Source: Tethya wilhelma
Taxonomy: Eukaryota > Porifera > Demospongiae > Tethyida > Tethyidae
DNA: 64,000 bases
Direction: 5' to 3'
Assembly (NCBI GenBank): GCA_964030475.1
Contig: CAXIPT010000001.1
Coordinates: 16,417,712 to 16,481,711, forward strand
Below, one piece after another: positions 1-14,789 of the stretch. Made by a program: the position numbers and the translations under genes. The notes beneath the pieces were generated by a model. It made no database searches and was not told the origin of the DNA. It saw only the letters and a list, made by a program, of their open reading frames with translations. How positions within the stretch are numbered: the first letter of the stretch is position 1; the number at the start of each line of letters is the position of its first letter.

Positions 1-690
1 TGCATGTATCTTGCAAGAAGTAGCTATAAGCCGAGCAGTATCATCTCGAGTCATGAGTTTAAGAATTATAGCCTTTCTCTAACTATTATTCAACTGTGAC
101 AATTTCAACACTACATAATATCAGTATATTGATCTCAGCATGTACAATACTTTAATCATGGGATGTATATTCCCTGAGATAGTTGTTGCTCTATGAAGCA
201 TCCCAATAGTCTTCTTCCCAGGCCCCTGTGAGGTGGGGCCAGATATAGCTTCAAACAAGGATGGTCTCTTGCATTCCATTAAGATTTATTTCCCAGTATT
301 TGCTATAGCTACAAATGTCCAACTTGAATCAATTCATGGAGTAGGTTCTGTTTGTAATCTGTATTTCAATGCAAACAAGATGTTGCTACAGTGTATACAG
401 AACTATACTACTGTTCATATTAGTGGGAGGACTAGGAATGCAAATAACACAAACATGCACAACAGCAATCAAACTCTACGTGTTTGTAACAGTTTGGGTC
501 TCTGATTTACTGCATAAATTTGTAAACTGTGCATGCAATGATGAATTATTCAGAACTCAGTTCTTTGTGTACGTACAAAAATTATGTACTCTACATTCAT
601 TGCAGCGTAGAGATCAATAGTATTATAGTTGGTCTATGGCTAGCTTCCTTGTATTCTATCTTCATAAACTTTTCGTTTGTTCAATCTGCA
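1..690. other. upstream intronic/unassigned stretch of the formin gene
   Basis: I see no convincing coding exon here. The first supported formin exon begins at 692, after an acceptor ending in CTGCAG. The exons for the N-terminal GTPase-binding and early FH3 regions expected of a DAAM protein must lie before this window or be too short for me to recognise. Short open frames here have no domain-like composition. Confidence 0.5.
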
Positions 691-691
691 G

Positions 692-3600
692 ACATTTGGA
701 AATCTTTGAATTGGTCAGACTAGAGGACGAACGTGAACTAGCATCAAGACTGGAGTCGGTAAGCCTCACATATAATGCCCATAGCATGTCTGATTGGTGT
801 TTGTTTGAAATTGAAGGAGCCTTGGGAATATATTGGTTACTTTTGATGTGAGCTGATGTTGCATTCAAGATCATAATAGTGTTTGTGATTTCCCCTGGTT
901 ATGTGTAAATGTAGTAATTGTGCTTTTTGACAAGTGTTTTTTGTCTATCATTTCATATTTAGATCTACTCTACAATCAGCACACACTCAGCAAGCAGTGT
1001 TTATATCTCCTTGCAATCACAGCTTGAGTAGAATCCCTAAATTCTGCATGTTGTCGTGCTCAAATACATGATGTCACAATTACATCAGTATGATTCTGTC
1101 TGCTACAGCATCTGAGCAGCTGTATGCTTGTCACTCTATATACAGGTACATGTAGACTGCAGCAGTTTGAAGAGCATGCTTGACCTGCTCCAGAAGAAAA
1201 CTGCCCACACAATGGCCTATTCAAACTTGCTTTCGATCATCTACCACTGTCTCTTGTTACCCAGTAAGCAAATTTTCAGAGATGGATAGAGTGTCTTTTT
1301 GTGCATTGAAAAACTCTCTTCTTTCTGTGATTCAATCTCTATACCCTCAAGCTAGTGTGTGCTGTAATGTTATAGCTCTTCCTCTTCTTTCAGTTGATGA
1401 TCCGTTGTACGCCAAGTACTGGTCACTCATTGATCGGTTGGTACAACAAGTGGTGTTGCAACAGAGACAAGGGGTGGACCCTGATGTTAGCCCAGTTCCA
1501 ATTAACGTTGAGAACATTGTACAACAGTAAGTTTTGACGATTATATTTATACGTAGCACATTTCAGATCAGATTCTGAACTGCATGAAGACTTGATAGAC
1601 GTTTAGTATCTCTCTATGAATCAAGCATAAACTAGTTTTTTTTTAGTAGCAAATTATACTTACAAGAACTACATAGAATTGAAAGTGAATACTATTAAAA
1701 AACTCTCCATGGTTGCACCATAACAGGCTAGCAAAAGAAGATGAGCTTCGCATGCTTCGATCTGAGGCAGAGGAGATGAGAAAAGCTCGAGACGAATTTC
1801 GTCTAAAGTTACGCAAGAAGGAGTGGGAATGTGAATCTCGGGTGATGGAGAGAGACCAGCAGAGAGCTACGGTGGAGAAGCTACGTCTCAAGATCAACCG
1901 AAAAGCCTCCGAGTTGAATGAATCATGGAATAGAGAGCAGGAGCTCCAAGAGAGGCTTGGAGGAGTAGAACAGCAGGTGTGTGCATGTGTGTTTTCCTTT
2001 CAAAAATTCCAGTCTATTGTTTGCGTAGTGCTAATTCTTTACAATGCCCCCTAATTTACTCTCATTGATTACAAGCAGATGTACATGGTATGTGTCGATT
2101 GGATAATAACCATTATAGCTGTTGGGCTTGTAGCACTCTTGGTTAATTTTTGTGTGCATTCTCCACACAGCTGATAGCCACCTGCCATACAGTATTATAA
2201 TGTGGAATGCCAGTGATCACTTACTGCATTTCATGCCTTGTTCTTTCATTGATTGTGAGAATGCAAACTTTTGAAGAAGCGTCCATTGCTATGATTGCTC
2301 TTTTATTGCCTCGGGATGGACAATGAATTGTGCAATCTTATACTTGTAGAGTTGTTTGTATTCGGTCTGTAGTTCTTTTGTATTGGGCGCCAGTTATACT
2401 AATGAGATGTGTAAAGATATATCTGTAGGATGATCAATGTGGTCGATTATGAGCTTTGAGATACACATGCAGGTACATGCACACACGGGTCAACCCACAT
2501 GCATGCACATGTACACAATGTCATGCATACATGCATGTACCAGGTCGAATTGTATCAGAAGCACATCGTACAGCTGGAGACCCTACTCAGCGAGAACAAC
2601 ATCAGTGCTGACCAACTTCCAAACGTCGACTTCTCCGTCACTCCCAGCCTGGTCACAAAGACCACACCCCCTACTGCCCCTCCCCCACCAGTCCCCCCTC
2701 CACCCCCCATGCTGCCTAGCAGCTCTCTCCCCCCTCCACCACCTGCACCTCCAGGTATGGGATACATACGACCCCAGATTGCACTTGTGATAGACTATAC
2801 GTATATAGCCAGAAATATTGATGGTCAAAGAATTGATGGTTTGGTTCACAGATTGTGAAAATTAAATTGACGAATTTAAATTTTTGCCGATTTGTGCATG
2901 TGTGTAGTCAATATTCAGCGGTCAAAATATTGACAGATTTACAAATGAATTTAGACTTTGACTGTCAAACTGTCCCTGTCAATATTCCCGGCTATACAGC
3001 AGTAATACCAATGCAATGTCATTGCATTAAAAAATTTTTTCATGGTTCATACATAATATATATATATATATACAGCTGCTCCCATCCCCCCTGCCCCTGG
3101 TCATCAACTCTACCGTGGCAACACACGGAAGAAGCAAACTCCTCAACCTTCACAGGCACTCAAGTCACTCAATTGGTCAGTTCTACCTCCGAACCGCATC
3201 TCCAAGAAGAGCATATGGACCAGCATTGATGAATCAAAGGTATGTACATGGCTGTGCTCTGATGGATGCCCACAAGATGTCTACTTGTGCTTTGTGGTTG
3301 AGAATTAAGAGCCTTCAAGTGTTATTACTGTTGTAGGATAAGAACATTATGCATTCAATAAGCTAGTGGTTTCCAGGTCTAAATGAGACTGAGGTAGAAA
3401 TGTCTGTATTTTGAAGTCAGTGCACATTGTCTATCAGTTTATAGGCTATAATAACAATGAAAAGAGACTGTTTTACTCTTAAACCACGATAACTAATGTA
3501 GCAAGGCTGTTAAGCAACTGATGAACAGTATTCCATGATTATGATGATGATCTCTTAATCCTAAGGTACATGCTGTGATGGACCTGAAAGATTTCGAGCG

Positions 3601-5259
3601 TACCTTCTCAGCGTACCAACCTCGAGAGGGCAGCAGTCCCACAAGCACCCTGAGGAGAAGGTCAAAGATACTCGCAGAGAAAACCAAAGAGCTGTCGATA
3701 ATTGATGGCAGAAGAGCTCAGAACTGCACCATTCTACTCTCTAAACTGAAGATGACTGAAGAGATGATTAAACAGGTAGATAAACATAAAACAACTTGAA
3801 AAGTTGGCCTTTGATCTGTCACGTTACAATTTCAGTGTTTGTTTTTTCTTCTTTTTTTTAAAAGGTAATATTCAGCATGGACAAGGATGACGAGTTAAAC
3901 AAAGATATGGTGGAACAGATGCTCAAGTATGTTCCCACCAGTGCAGAGCGAGAGCTTCTGGAGAGCCACATTGCCGAGAAAGAGACATTTGCAAGAGCAG
4001 ACAGGTTCATGCTGGAAATGAGTCGGTAAGGGGTGATCAAAAACAAAAGCTCTTTACAGTACTGTTATTACAATGCAAACAATCCTCATTCACATTACAT
4101 ATGATCACAAACACATACACACACACACACAACAGTATCCCTCGCTACAGCCAGAGACTGAAATTCATGTACTTTATGAAAACGCGAGATGAGCGCCTTC
4201 ATGACCTCNATGTACTTTATGAAAACGCGAGATGAGCGCCTTCATGACCTCACTCCTCACATAGAGGACATCATGTTTGCTTGCAAGGAGCTCGTCAACA
4301 GTGAGAAACTCCGTACGGTGATCGAAGTGGTCCTTGCATTTGGAAACTTCATGAATCGTGGAGCACGAGGTAATGCCTTTGGATTCAGATTGGCCAGTCT
4401 GAATCGCATCATCGACACCAAGTCAAGTGCCAACCGCGAGATCACACTGCTCCATTACCTCATCAATACACTTGAGAACAAGGTGAGGATCATGAAGGAC
4501 ATTTGATTTGTGTATTGCGTACCTGAGTAGCTAATCTGATTCATTCTTGATTCCTCATGTGTGTGTGTGTGTGTAGTTCCCAGATACACTGACCCTTGAG
4601 ACGGAACTACCACATGTTAGAAATGCTTCCAAAGTCGAGTAAGTTGTCCATAGATACTGCAGCTGCCACACGTGTACACAGTATACTCTTATGTATATCA
4701 ATTTTATGCAATGTTATATTGCAATTGTAAACATCAGCCTTAAGGAGATGGAGAAAGAGTTCACAGACCTGAAGATGGAACTGAGAGAGCTAGAGCGTGA
4801 GATTGAGTACCATCAGCATCACAGGAGCAACGATCCTGACGATCTATTCTTGCCAACAATGGAAGGATTTGCAAGAAACTCTTTGGTAGCTTTTGAGAAA
4901 CTGGAGAAACTTCTCAATGAGATGAGAGACACTTTTGAAGAGACAATGACCTTCTTTGGAGAAGATGTGACCGACAGGGGAGCCATGCCATCCACCGACG
5001 AATTCTTTGGGATATTTGCAACATTCTTGCAATCTTTCTCAGTGAGTTGGTATATTTATCAAATAGCGGCACACTGTATGTGTGTTGGGGGAGAAGGGGT
5101 GAATACATTGATGTGTATGAAGTAAGATTCATTTGTTTTCCATCTCAACAGGACTCTCATGTGGAGATCATTGCCATTAGAAAGAAAAAAGAAGAGGAGA
5201 AAAAGAGAAAAGAAGAATTGGTATGAAACAAATCCACCATAGTTTCATAAACGTTTATA

Positions 5260-5291
<32 letters not shown>

Positions 5292-5547
5292 CATCTCTCA
5301 GGAGCGACAACGTGAAAGAACACTGCAAAGAAGACGCAGTCGGTTGCAACTAGAAGCAAACAGTGCCAGTCGAATGTCGGGTGACTATTCTGACGCTGCA
5401 GAGTTTGATGAGCTGATAGCTGTTCTAAAGACCGGTGAGTACTTCTCCCGGAGAAAGTCCCGAGCATCAATGATCTCCACTCGAAGAATAGAATACTCCA
5501 GAGACCGGGCTCCAGTTGGAGAGAACAGTGAGACAACCGACCAGTGA
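692..5547 (+). CDS. DAAM: DAAM-type formin (Dishevelled-associated activator of morphogenesis), 5' partial
   Basis: Formins nucleate and elongate unbranched actin filaments. DAAM proteins act downstream of Dishevelled and Rho in planar cell polarity signalling. Exons read from splice sites: 692–758, 1146–1263, 1394–1526, 1727–1976, 2544–2754, 3076–3239, 3566–3775, 3865–4025, 4136–4482, 4577–4638, 4738–5041, 5152–5220, 5302–5547. The first three resemble the end of the DAAM FH3/armadillo region ([33 protein letters not shown]). A charged coiled coil follows (1727–1976), then a proline-rich FH1 segment (about 2660–2754). The FH2 domain (about 3130–5041) carries DAAM-like signatures: [77 protein letters not shown] basic stretch and a DAD-like tail ([17 protein letters not shown]) end the protein. 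A 42-bp duplication around the N at 4209 shifts the frame in exon 4136–4482 and is probably an assembly error. N-terminal exons are outside the window. Confidence 0.93.
4167..4251 (+). repeat. 42-bp direct duplication flanking a single N, inside formin FH2 exon
   Basis: Positions 4167–4208 and 4210–4251 are the same 42 bases (beginning ATGTACTTTATGAAAACG), separated by one N at 4209. With the N this adds 43 bases to a coding exon and would break the FH2 frame. A single copy gives a continuous FH2 protein, so this is best read as an unmerged contig overlap. Confidence 0.9.
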
Positions 5548-5935
5548 CTTATGGCCATCCATGCTGTTAATAATTGATTTTATGTTAATCTGTGGTAAAT
5601 TAAGTTTCAGTATAACTATTTATAAACTTATTATGATAATTATGTATATTATACAACAGAGCGTGCACTTCAAAAACCATTATTATAGTTCTATACTTCA
5701 TGGCTCATGCTCTAGCGTGAGGCATGTATATAGATGCAGTTGGCAAAACAACTTTTAATACTCTTCACTTAAATTAATTGTCACAATGGGGGTACATAAT
5801 ATTATTCAGAGTACATTAGAAACAAACAAACACAAAAAAAGATGCGTATGTCAACATTGAAACCAGCAATGTCAGACGTAGTAAATGATTGTACATAAAA
5901 TTAATAGCAGTATATATACACATCCTGCAATGCTA
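5548..5935. other. intergenic spacer between convergent formin and triple-PTB genes
   Basis: AT-rich sequence between two convergent 3' ends. It should hold both 3' UTRs and polyadenylation signals (AATAAA-like A/T runs). I see no gene. Confidence 0.6.
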
Positions 5936-8601
5936 TCAAATAGGTTCCATTTCCAACCAAAACTTAATGGCCTCTATGATTCGTTCAATACTCTCAGTTC
6001 CTCTCTTAAACACGTGTACCTTCATGCTGTCCGGGAAGCCGGGCTTGGGAGAAGCAAACGCAAACACATTTGCATCACTTGGATGCTGGCAATAACCGAC
6101 CAGGTGCTTGCGAGGGTAGTTTCTGTTCACGAAAAGCTTGTGTTTCTTGTCGCTCAAGTTGATCCCGAGTGCCGATATCTGCATCTCAATGACGTTCTTC
6201 GTAATAGCAGCCTGTCCAGCTGCTGTGCCACTCTCACTGAAGGCAGCAAGTGCATCCAAGATAGAGTGACGAGTGAGCGGCTTATCAAGAGTCGCAGAAC
6301 CGACAAAAGTGACGGAAAATTTTGCATAATCTTCGTCGGTGAAATCAAGCGGAGAAGGAATGGTTGGACTGGTGTTGACAGAGTCTCTCCTGCTGGGAGG
6401 AAGGTCATTGGCCGGCGAGACTTTCTTGTGGAGCTGAGTGTGAGAGGTGAAGGAGGGTCGTGTGGCCGGGGTGGAGCTGGAGGTGGAGGAGAGTCCGGTG
6501 AGGGTCAAGGTGAGGGAACGCAGACGTTTGACTAGACGAGAACCATCAGCGACTTCAGTTGAAGGCTGTTCCTGTAGGATAAGTGAGTGTGAGAAAGAGA
6601 GAGAGGGTGAGGAAAGATAAAACACTATTACTATACTAGAGCATGTACACTGAGCCAAATTAAAAATCGCCACACAGTTTTATACGCACATGTGCCCATA
6701 TAAGCAACTCAGCATACGGAATTCAAAATTGCCAATAATGCTAAAACAGGAATTTGCCAAATTTTAATCCCATCAAATTTATCCACTATACGGTGAACCA
6801 CCACGGTCTCCCAGTCACTCACCTCTGACTGTTCCCAGTCGTCTGTGTCGTCCGTTGACAGTTCATCGTAGAATGACCCTCCTCTTTGAAAGGACATCAA
6901 CTGACAAGACTGTCTCAGGAAGGACATCAGAGACACCATCAGCCCGGCACTATTACATCGCAGTACATGACCCATTAGGGGTTTTCCCTCCTCTTTGATG
7001 ATGTAACCGATAAATCGCTTGTCCTTGGAGTACACTCCAATAGCTCGAATCCGACTTGTTTCGTGAGCTTCAAACACCTCTTCTCTGTCCTTCAGCACAT
7101 TGACCAATTGCACTTGAGAAATGCTCAGCCAGACACACACCTCCTGTGACTGACTGGGTTTTCTTTCACCAAGCACTCTCTGAATGACTTCGTTGATGCT
7201 GTGCAGTTTTCCAGCTGCAGTGGAACCAATGTGTATGGCTGGGAATCGATGGAGAACTTCAGTTGAAGAGGAGTTGGGGGTGGTCCTGGATAAGCTGAGG
7301 GAGTCACTTTCGGTGCTTGAGAGGTTTGTGTCGTTTGGTGCCAGTGAAGGTGTAGCAGTGGATGGTGAAGGGTCCTGAGTACATGAGTGTGAATGTGAGT
7401 GTATGAGTGTGTGAGTGTGTGAGTGTGTGAGTGTGTGAGTGTGTGATGTGAGTGTGTGAGTGTGTGAGTGTGTGAGTGTGTGGGTGAGTGTGAGTGTGAG
7501 TGTGAGTGTGTGAGTATACAAGTGTATCATGTGTGTGTTACATTTTCTAAGACCAATCAAATGAAACTTATTTTTGGCACAATACTAGCCAATTCAGACA
7601 TCAAACTAAAATACTTTTCCCTATAAAAGAACAGAACGTAATATCTTCTTGGTCACAACAGCGAAATCAGCCAAGGCAATGAGTATGAATCTGGCTGTAA
7701 GTCACTCCTAATCCTATGCTTAAAAAAGTGGTAACCAAGCAACTCTTGAGTCTTTTTCCAGTGCATTAACTCCTCCAATGGGCCAAAGTAGGCATCTATT
7801 CACACATATTTAGAACAGTATGGCACAAATTTCCAATTCCACCTAACAACCAGTTCCTAGAAACACTGCCCAGCAGTAGAATGCCAGCTAGCCATGTTCT
7901 TCGCTGAATAGCCAGCATGGAACCCATAAAAAACACCTGAACATGAGTTACTTGCCTTTTTTGAGCCTGACCACACATACCAGAGTGTGCTATTTATGGA
8001 GAAGTGGAGATAAATCTAATTAGCAGCAATTTTATGTATTTTTTGTGGCCCATTACACACACTGACGTCTGACAGCTGGTAATATTTTTACTGACACCTT
8101 ATTTATGACAATAGCTTCATGGATCACTGTGTCTTAAGGCTATTCAGAGAATTGAAATTAAAAGTCAAAATAAACATTGGTAAATACACACGCTAGCTTA
8201 CACAATTAATGTACACAAATCCATTTTAATGCATCACCTAAGCACACACACACATAAACCCCGTTTACACGCACCAATCCGGATCAAATCAAACCGGTTA
8301 GAATCCAGATTGGGAGCGTTCACACCTCTTGCAATTATGATCACACAAGGAGCATCACAACAATAACTGCAGTGGTTGCATTTAGACCCGGAGCAAGACT
8401 AACACATAAATTGAAAGAATTATTTGTACTGTATATTTGGTCATCTGCTTATTGACTGCACCCACAAAATTAATAATAAAGTCTGGCTTCATTCCTTTTC
8501 TTCGGAACAGCTGGACCAGCTAGCTACAGTTAGTATGCTTTGTTTCAACCCACCTACTTCACATGTGTATGTACAAACACAGGTGCACATAAAACACACA
8601 T

Positions 8602-8650
<49 letters not shown>

Positions 8651-11093
8651 CACACATACCGTACACACAGAATGAGATAAAAACATGCACACAAGTAGCA
8701 AGTACACACCAACCATTACTGGTTGCTAGGAAGATCACGAACAAACAGATAGAGCCTGTCTTATCATCAAATTCAAGTCTCCAGTTGAGCACCATAGTGA
8801 CCAGCTAGGGTGTGGTGTCTGATAGACTCTTGCAGTTGACAAAACACTGCTACACTACAATGACATTTCCTACCAATAGGGAGCACTAATTAACCAGCAG
8901 CTTGTCCAAGATACCCTAGAGACTTTTGACCATTTAAAGTTAGCGTTACAAATGCATCTGTCTGGTGCACGGAATAGTGATATGAGCCACATAAGGAACA
9001 TGACTACAAGACAACTATTTAACACACACAGCTCATCTTGCATGCACAATAAAAGCCACCGATTAGAAGTTCTTATAGGACTATTATATTATCTTTCTGT
9101 GAACCATACAAAGGCACCAAGCACTCAATACAACAGCTTCAAAGGCCTTCTAATATTCCTTAACAATCACTCAAGTTTCCCCCCAAACATCAAAGGGAGA
9201 TGATCAAGTTTACAGTGGCCGTACAAAGAGACCAAGCACACAATCCTTCTTCCTGTCTAATGGGCCCTTCAGTCTAGCTATATAGTTGCAATTCCATGCA
9301 ATGTGATATATAAGTACACTATATATATAGTGCCCATTCTGCACAATCACCACCAACAGAGACAGACTACTACTGTACTCTAACCACACCAGCAGAACTC
9401 GAACTCATAAGGTCAATACTACATATCTCACATACCTACATAATATCATGCTCCCAGTGGGTTAGCCTCATTCTCAGGCTCCTCCCTCACAAATATTTCT
9501 TCAAATTTTCTTTGAAAATAAGGAGAGAAGAGAAGGAAGGTCTGGGAACGAGGCTAGCTATCTGGTCACTCCCTCTCTCACCTTATTCTGAATGTCGTCC
9601 ACGAGTTGAGTTTGGAAGCTGACAGCATTGTAGAAGCTATTTGAGATTGTATTATCAGGGCATCGCAGGACATGACACACTGGGACGGTAGCTTTAGACC
9701 TCCAGATAACAATCCCAATGATTCTCTTATTCTTGGTGCATCGTTGAACAGAGAGTATGTCTTTGATTGAAAACGACTTGAAAAGTACCATTTGATTCTT
9801 GGGTGGTGCCAGTCTCACTTTTTCCGAGCTTACATAAGCAATGACTTCAATCGGACGCTGATCAATGAGTTGTCTCGCAACAGAATTCACGGAATGGACA
9901 AAACTGTCCACCTCGCGAGCACCTAGGTAGTCGGCACGAAACTGGCCACGGTCTTCGCCTGCTTTGCAATGTAAGAAAGAAGCAGTGTTTGAGCGTTGTC
10001 TGTTGTTGGAGAAGAGCTCGGGACTAGAGACGGTGGAATGAAGCAATCTCGAATGATGGTGTCTCTGGAAGGACTGGTGGGTGGAGCTGGTTGCTACACT
10101 GCCCTGTTTGGAGTAAGACTGCGAGAAGGGAGTGTCTTCTTCCTTGGTGAGTTGATGGTGGGCCTTGGGTGGTGGAACCGGTCTAGTCTTACCGATAAAA
10201 TGAGGCTGTCCAGATTCTGGTGAAAGGATAGCTACACTACTTTCATCGTGAGACTCGGTAGGAGGAGGTGAGAAAGACATCGGCTCTGCCTGAGGATGCA
10301 TATCTAATCCAGAGCTCCGAACTTTGTACTCTTGCTGTTGTTCAATGGGTATACGGTTTTGTCTACTCAGTGGACGATGACGGTGATAAAAGTGTGAGCC
10401 AGATGGAGCCGAAGATGACACAATAACATTGCAGCTGCTATCATTGAGAATAGATGTGTCGTTCTTTGAATCATAATGCAAACCAGCATCCACTATATGT
10501 GGTATAGAAACATGATCGTCATCACTGCCTGGACTGTAGCAGCCATCATCATGATCTCGAGGATCGTAACTTTTAATATTTCGATCCACATCTGTGCAGG
10601 CAAGTGTTTGCTGTAGATCTGGACTTGTGCACTGTGAGTCGCTTGCAGCTGGTTCAACAGCATCAATGTCATCTCCTTCAACTGGAGACAGAGTGAATAA
10701 ATCAGCTTCTAGTTCAGTGTTTAATCTATGCATTGTTATGTATCCATCTGGACTTGTCAGTCTCACTGAAGTAGCATCTTTTGCAACATTTTTGTCATCA
10801 CTACTACTGTCAGGTCCAGGCAATAAATGGGGACTGACAACCAGAGACAGTCCTCGGATGGCTTCGTTTTCAGGACTGTACGGTCTCGGGAAAACTTGTG
10901 CAGTAGAGTTCGGAACATGCTCGGATTCTTCCAGTTGGCTTTTTGGTGGTGAAAGCCGAGACGGTGGACTGAATCGTCTTTTCTGCACTCTTGCCTTTGT
11001 TTTGATTGGAGTTGGATCTACGATTTCCGGACTCGTTGAGAGAGAATAACCGATACTATCATACGTTGTAACACATGAGGTTGTTGTAGCCAT
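5936..11093 (-). CDS. protein with three PTB-type domains, the last tensin-like
   Basis: Three exons on the minus strand, all joined in phase 0: 11093–9582, 7374–6823 and 6571–5936, about 899 codons. Residues 1–380 are Ser/Pro-rich and look disordered. A PTB/PID-like fold follows at about 383–498 (QFRADYLGAREV ... VRLAPPKNQMVLFKSFSIKD ... CHVLRCPD). The second exon encodes another PTB-like domain at about 545–665 (FPAIHIGSTAAGKLHSINEV ... IRAIGVYSKDKRFIGYI ... GHVLRCNSAG). The third exon ends in a PTB that resembles the tensin C-terminal PTB (about 770–895: FSVTFVGSATLDK ... ISALGINLSDKKHKLFVNRN ... VGYC). PTB domains bind NPxY-type peptides in receptor and integrin tails, so a membrane-proximal adaptor role is inferred. 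No catalytic domain is seen. The 2.2-kb first intron is long for this window and contains microsatellites and an octamer minisatellite. I do not recognise a named family with this architecture. Confidence 0.75.
7385..7515. repeat. GTGTGAGT-type octamer minisatellite
   Basis: About 130 bp of near-perfect GTGTGAGT units with a few 6-bp and 7-bp variants, in intron 1 of the triple-PTB gene. It ends about 10 bp from the exon-2 acceptor. It creates a spurious Thr/His/Leu/Ser frame on the minus strand. Confidence 0.9.
7560..9462. other. large intron of the triple-PTB gene, no exon recognised
   Basis: This is most of the intron between exons 1 and 2 of the triple-PTB gene. It contains a (CA)n tract at about 8606–8647 and AT-rich sequence. 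A short minus-strand frame at 8795–8700 has no splice context that keeps the phase-0 joining of the flanking exons, so I do not call it. Confidence 0.5.
9463..9556. mobile_element. MITE-like inverted-repeat element, copy 1
   Basis: The ends are imperfect inverted repeats: TAGCCTCATTCTCAGGCTCC at the left, and TCTGGGAACGAGGCTA at the right, whose complement is TAGCCTCGTTCCCAGA. It encodes nothing. The same termini recur at 28140–28206 and, more diverged, at 22076–22150. It lies in intron 1, about 25 bp from the exon-1 donor. Confidence 0.65.
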
Positions 11094-11353
11094 ATCGTTC
11101 GTTTCTTGGAAGCTTGCACTGCACTGTATGATTAAAGCTTTACCTCGAAGATCAAAATAAATTGTGCTCTTTACGCCCCGCCCAGCACAGCCACATTAGT
11201 ACATGGCCACACCCTCTAGCTAGCTCTGCATATATCGCATATGCGCATGCACTTGCACGTAATATAATACATGCGATATCGCGATCGAGAAATTTGCAAC
11301 ACGTGCAACAAAATAATAATGGGGACAACTTGGCACGATCTAGCAGCAAACTA

Positions 11354-11649
11354 TTATCTTAAGATTTCGTTCCACGTATCTTCGTCCCATTCAGCAAGTT
11401 TGCTTAAAGTGTTCACATTTTCTCTGCCTTTAACTATCAGTTCTTGAATCTTTACTGGATCCTCAACATCACGGTAAACTTCAATAAACTCTCGACAATT
11501 GTGCCTGTACGGAGAACACGCATGCAATAAATACTTGAAAAATCGATAAAGTAAGTTCTTAACCTGAGCCTTTCTCGAAAATACGTCTTTTTGAAGCTGC
11601 CAATCACTCGAAGAGCAGAACGGTAAAGTTGCAAGACCTCTCTCTGCAT
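11354..11649 (-). CDS. LYR-motif protein (mitochondrial assembly factor family)
   Basis: Two exons, 11649–11564 and 11504–11354, give a 78-residue basic protein. The N-terminal REVLQLYRSALRVIGSF carries the LYR tripeptide followed by aromatic and basic residues. A second helix contains FIEVYRDVEDPVKIQELIVK, the pattern of small LYR proteins (LYRM1/2/5/9 and SDHAF1 types). LYR proteins bind the acyl carrier protein and help assemble respiratory complexes or Fe–S proteins in mitochondria. I cannot decide which subfamily; the spacing is closest to LYRM5/LYRM9-like proteins. The start codon is 100 bp from that of PET117 on the other strand, so the two probably share a promoter. Confidence 0.8.
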
Positions 11650-11749
11650 CGCAGCGACTGATCTAAATACACGAATTTCGTTACAAACGAAGAAAAAATT
11701 TTTTTTGTATAACAGATGGGTCATCAATGAAATGAACACTGGATGAGGT
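11650..11749. promoter_or_regulatory. short divergent promoter between LYR-motif gene and PET117
   Basis: Only 100 bp separate the two start codons, so both 5' UTRs and the core promoter must fit here or overlap the coding regions. No TATA box is evident at a convincing distance. The bidirectional role is inferred from geometry alone. Confidence 0.5.
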
Positions 11750-12058
11750 ATGATTTCTAGAGCAAACCTGACTTTACTTACTACTGTAGGCGTTGCTGCA
11801 GGAATCATATACTTTGTACATCACAACCAAAGTGCTGAAAGAAAGGTATCCACTGAATAAACCATACAATTAACTTCCACACACTATGAATTACCTTTTA
11901 ATATACTCTTACTATTAATTTTTCTTCAGCGCATGCACCAAGGAGTAGAAAGAGATATGGAGCGACAGCAACGTAAAGAAGAGAATAGACGATTATTAGA
12001 AGAACAAGCAATTCTACAAAAACAATTAGAAGAAAGAGATCGAAACACCAAGAAATAA
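11750..12058 (+). CDS. PET117: PET117 homologue, cytochrome c oxidase assembly chaperone
   Basis: Exons 11750–11845 and 11930–12058 give 74 residues. The N-terminal hydrophobic segment (LTLLTTVGVAAGIIYFVHH) is a membrane anchor. The rest is a charged helix containing GVERDMERQQRKEENRRLLE, which matches the PET117 signature (GVIRDIERQ ... ENIRLLGEQ in human). PET117 works with PET191/COA-type factors and with heme a synthase during complex IV assembly at the mitochondrial inner membrane. Length and exon structure are as expected of the family. Confidence 0.88.
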
Positions 12059-12335
12059 AATCATAAAATTTTTCTCTCTAATAATAACCCTTTGAACTTT
12101 CTCAAACGTAACATTTTTATTAATAGAACAAGATATGGTGTAGAAGATGCGTGTGCACAATAGAGACATACATACAAACAAACAAACTAGTGTTACAGCA
12201 ATAATTAAAAGAAATTATGTAGATACAAGTTACTTTTATTCACAAATACACATACATACCCTTAGCACTAAAATTATTTTTTTAAGACCTACTACCAGTT
12301 CAAAGTGGTATACTAGCCATCTGAGCCACACAATT

Positions 12336-14789
<2,454 letters not shown>

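Noticed and set aside
5885..6535. 216-residue plus-strand open frame overlapping the tensin-like PTB exon
   Set aside because: It is the antisense shadow of a minus-strand exon with clear PTB similarity and good splice sites. Its own translation shows no domain.
8559..8795. minus-strand frame beginning MVLNWRLEFDDKTGSIC inside the large intron
   Set aside because: It ends in (CA)n-derived VCVCV sequence. There is no acceptor and donor pair that keeps the phase-0 junction of neighbouring exons, and no similarity I recognise.
10594..11049. 151-residue plus-strand open frame
   Set aside because: Antisense shadow of the Ser/Pro-rich first exon of the triple-PTB gene.
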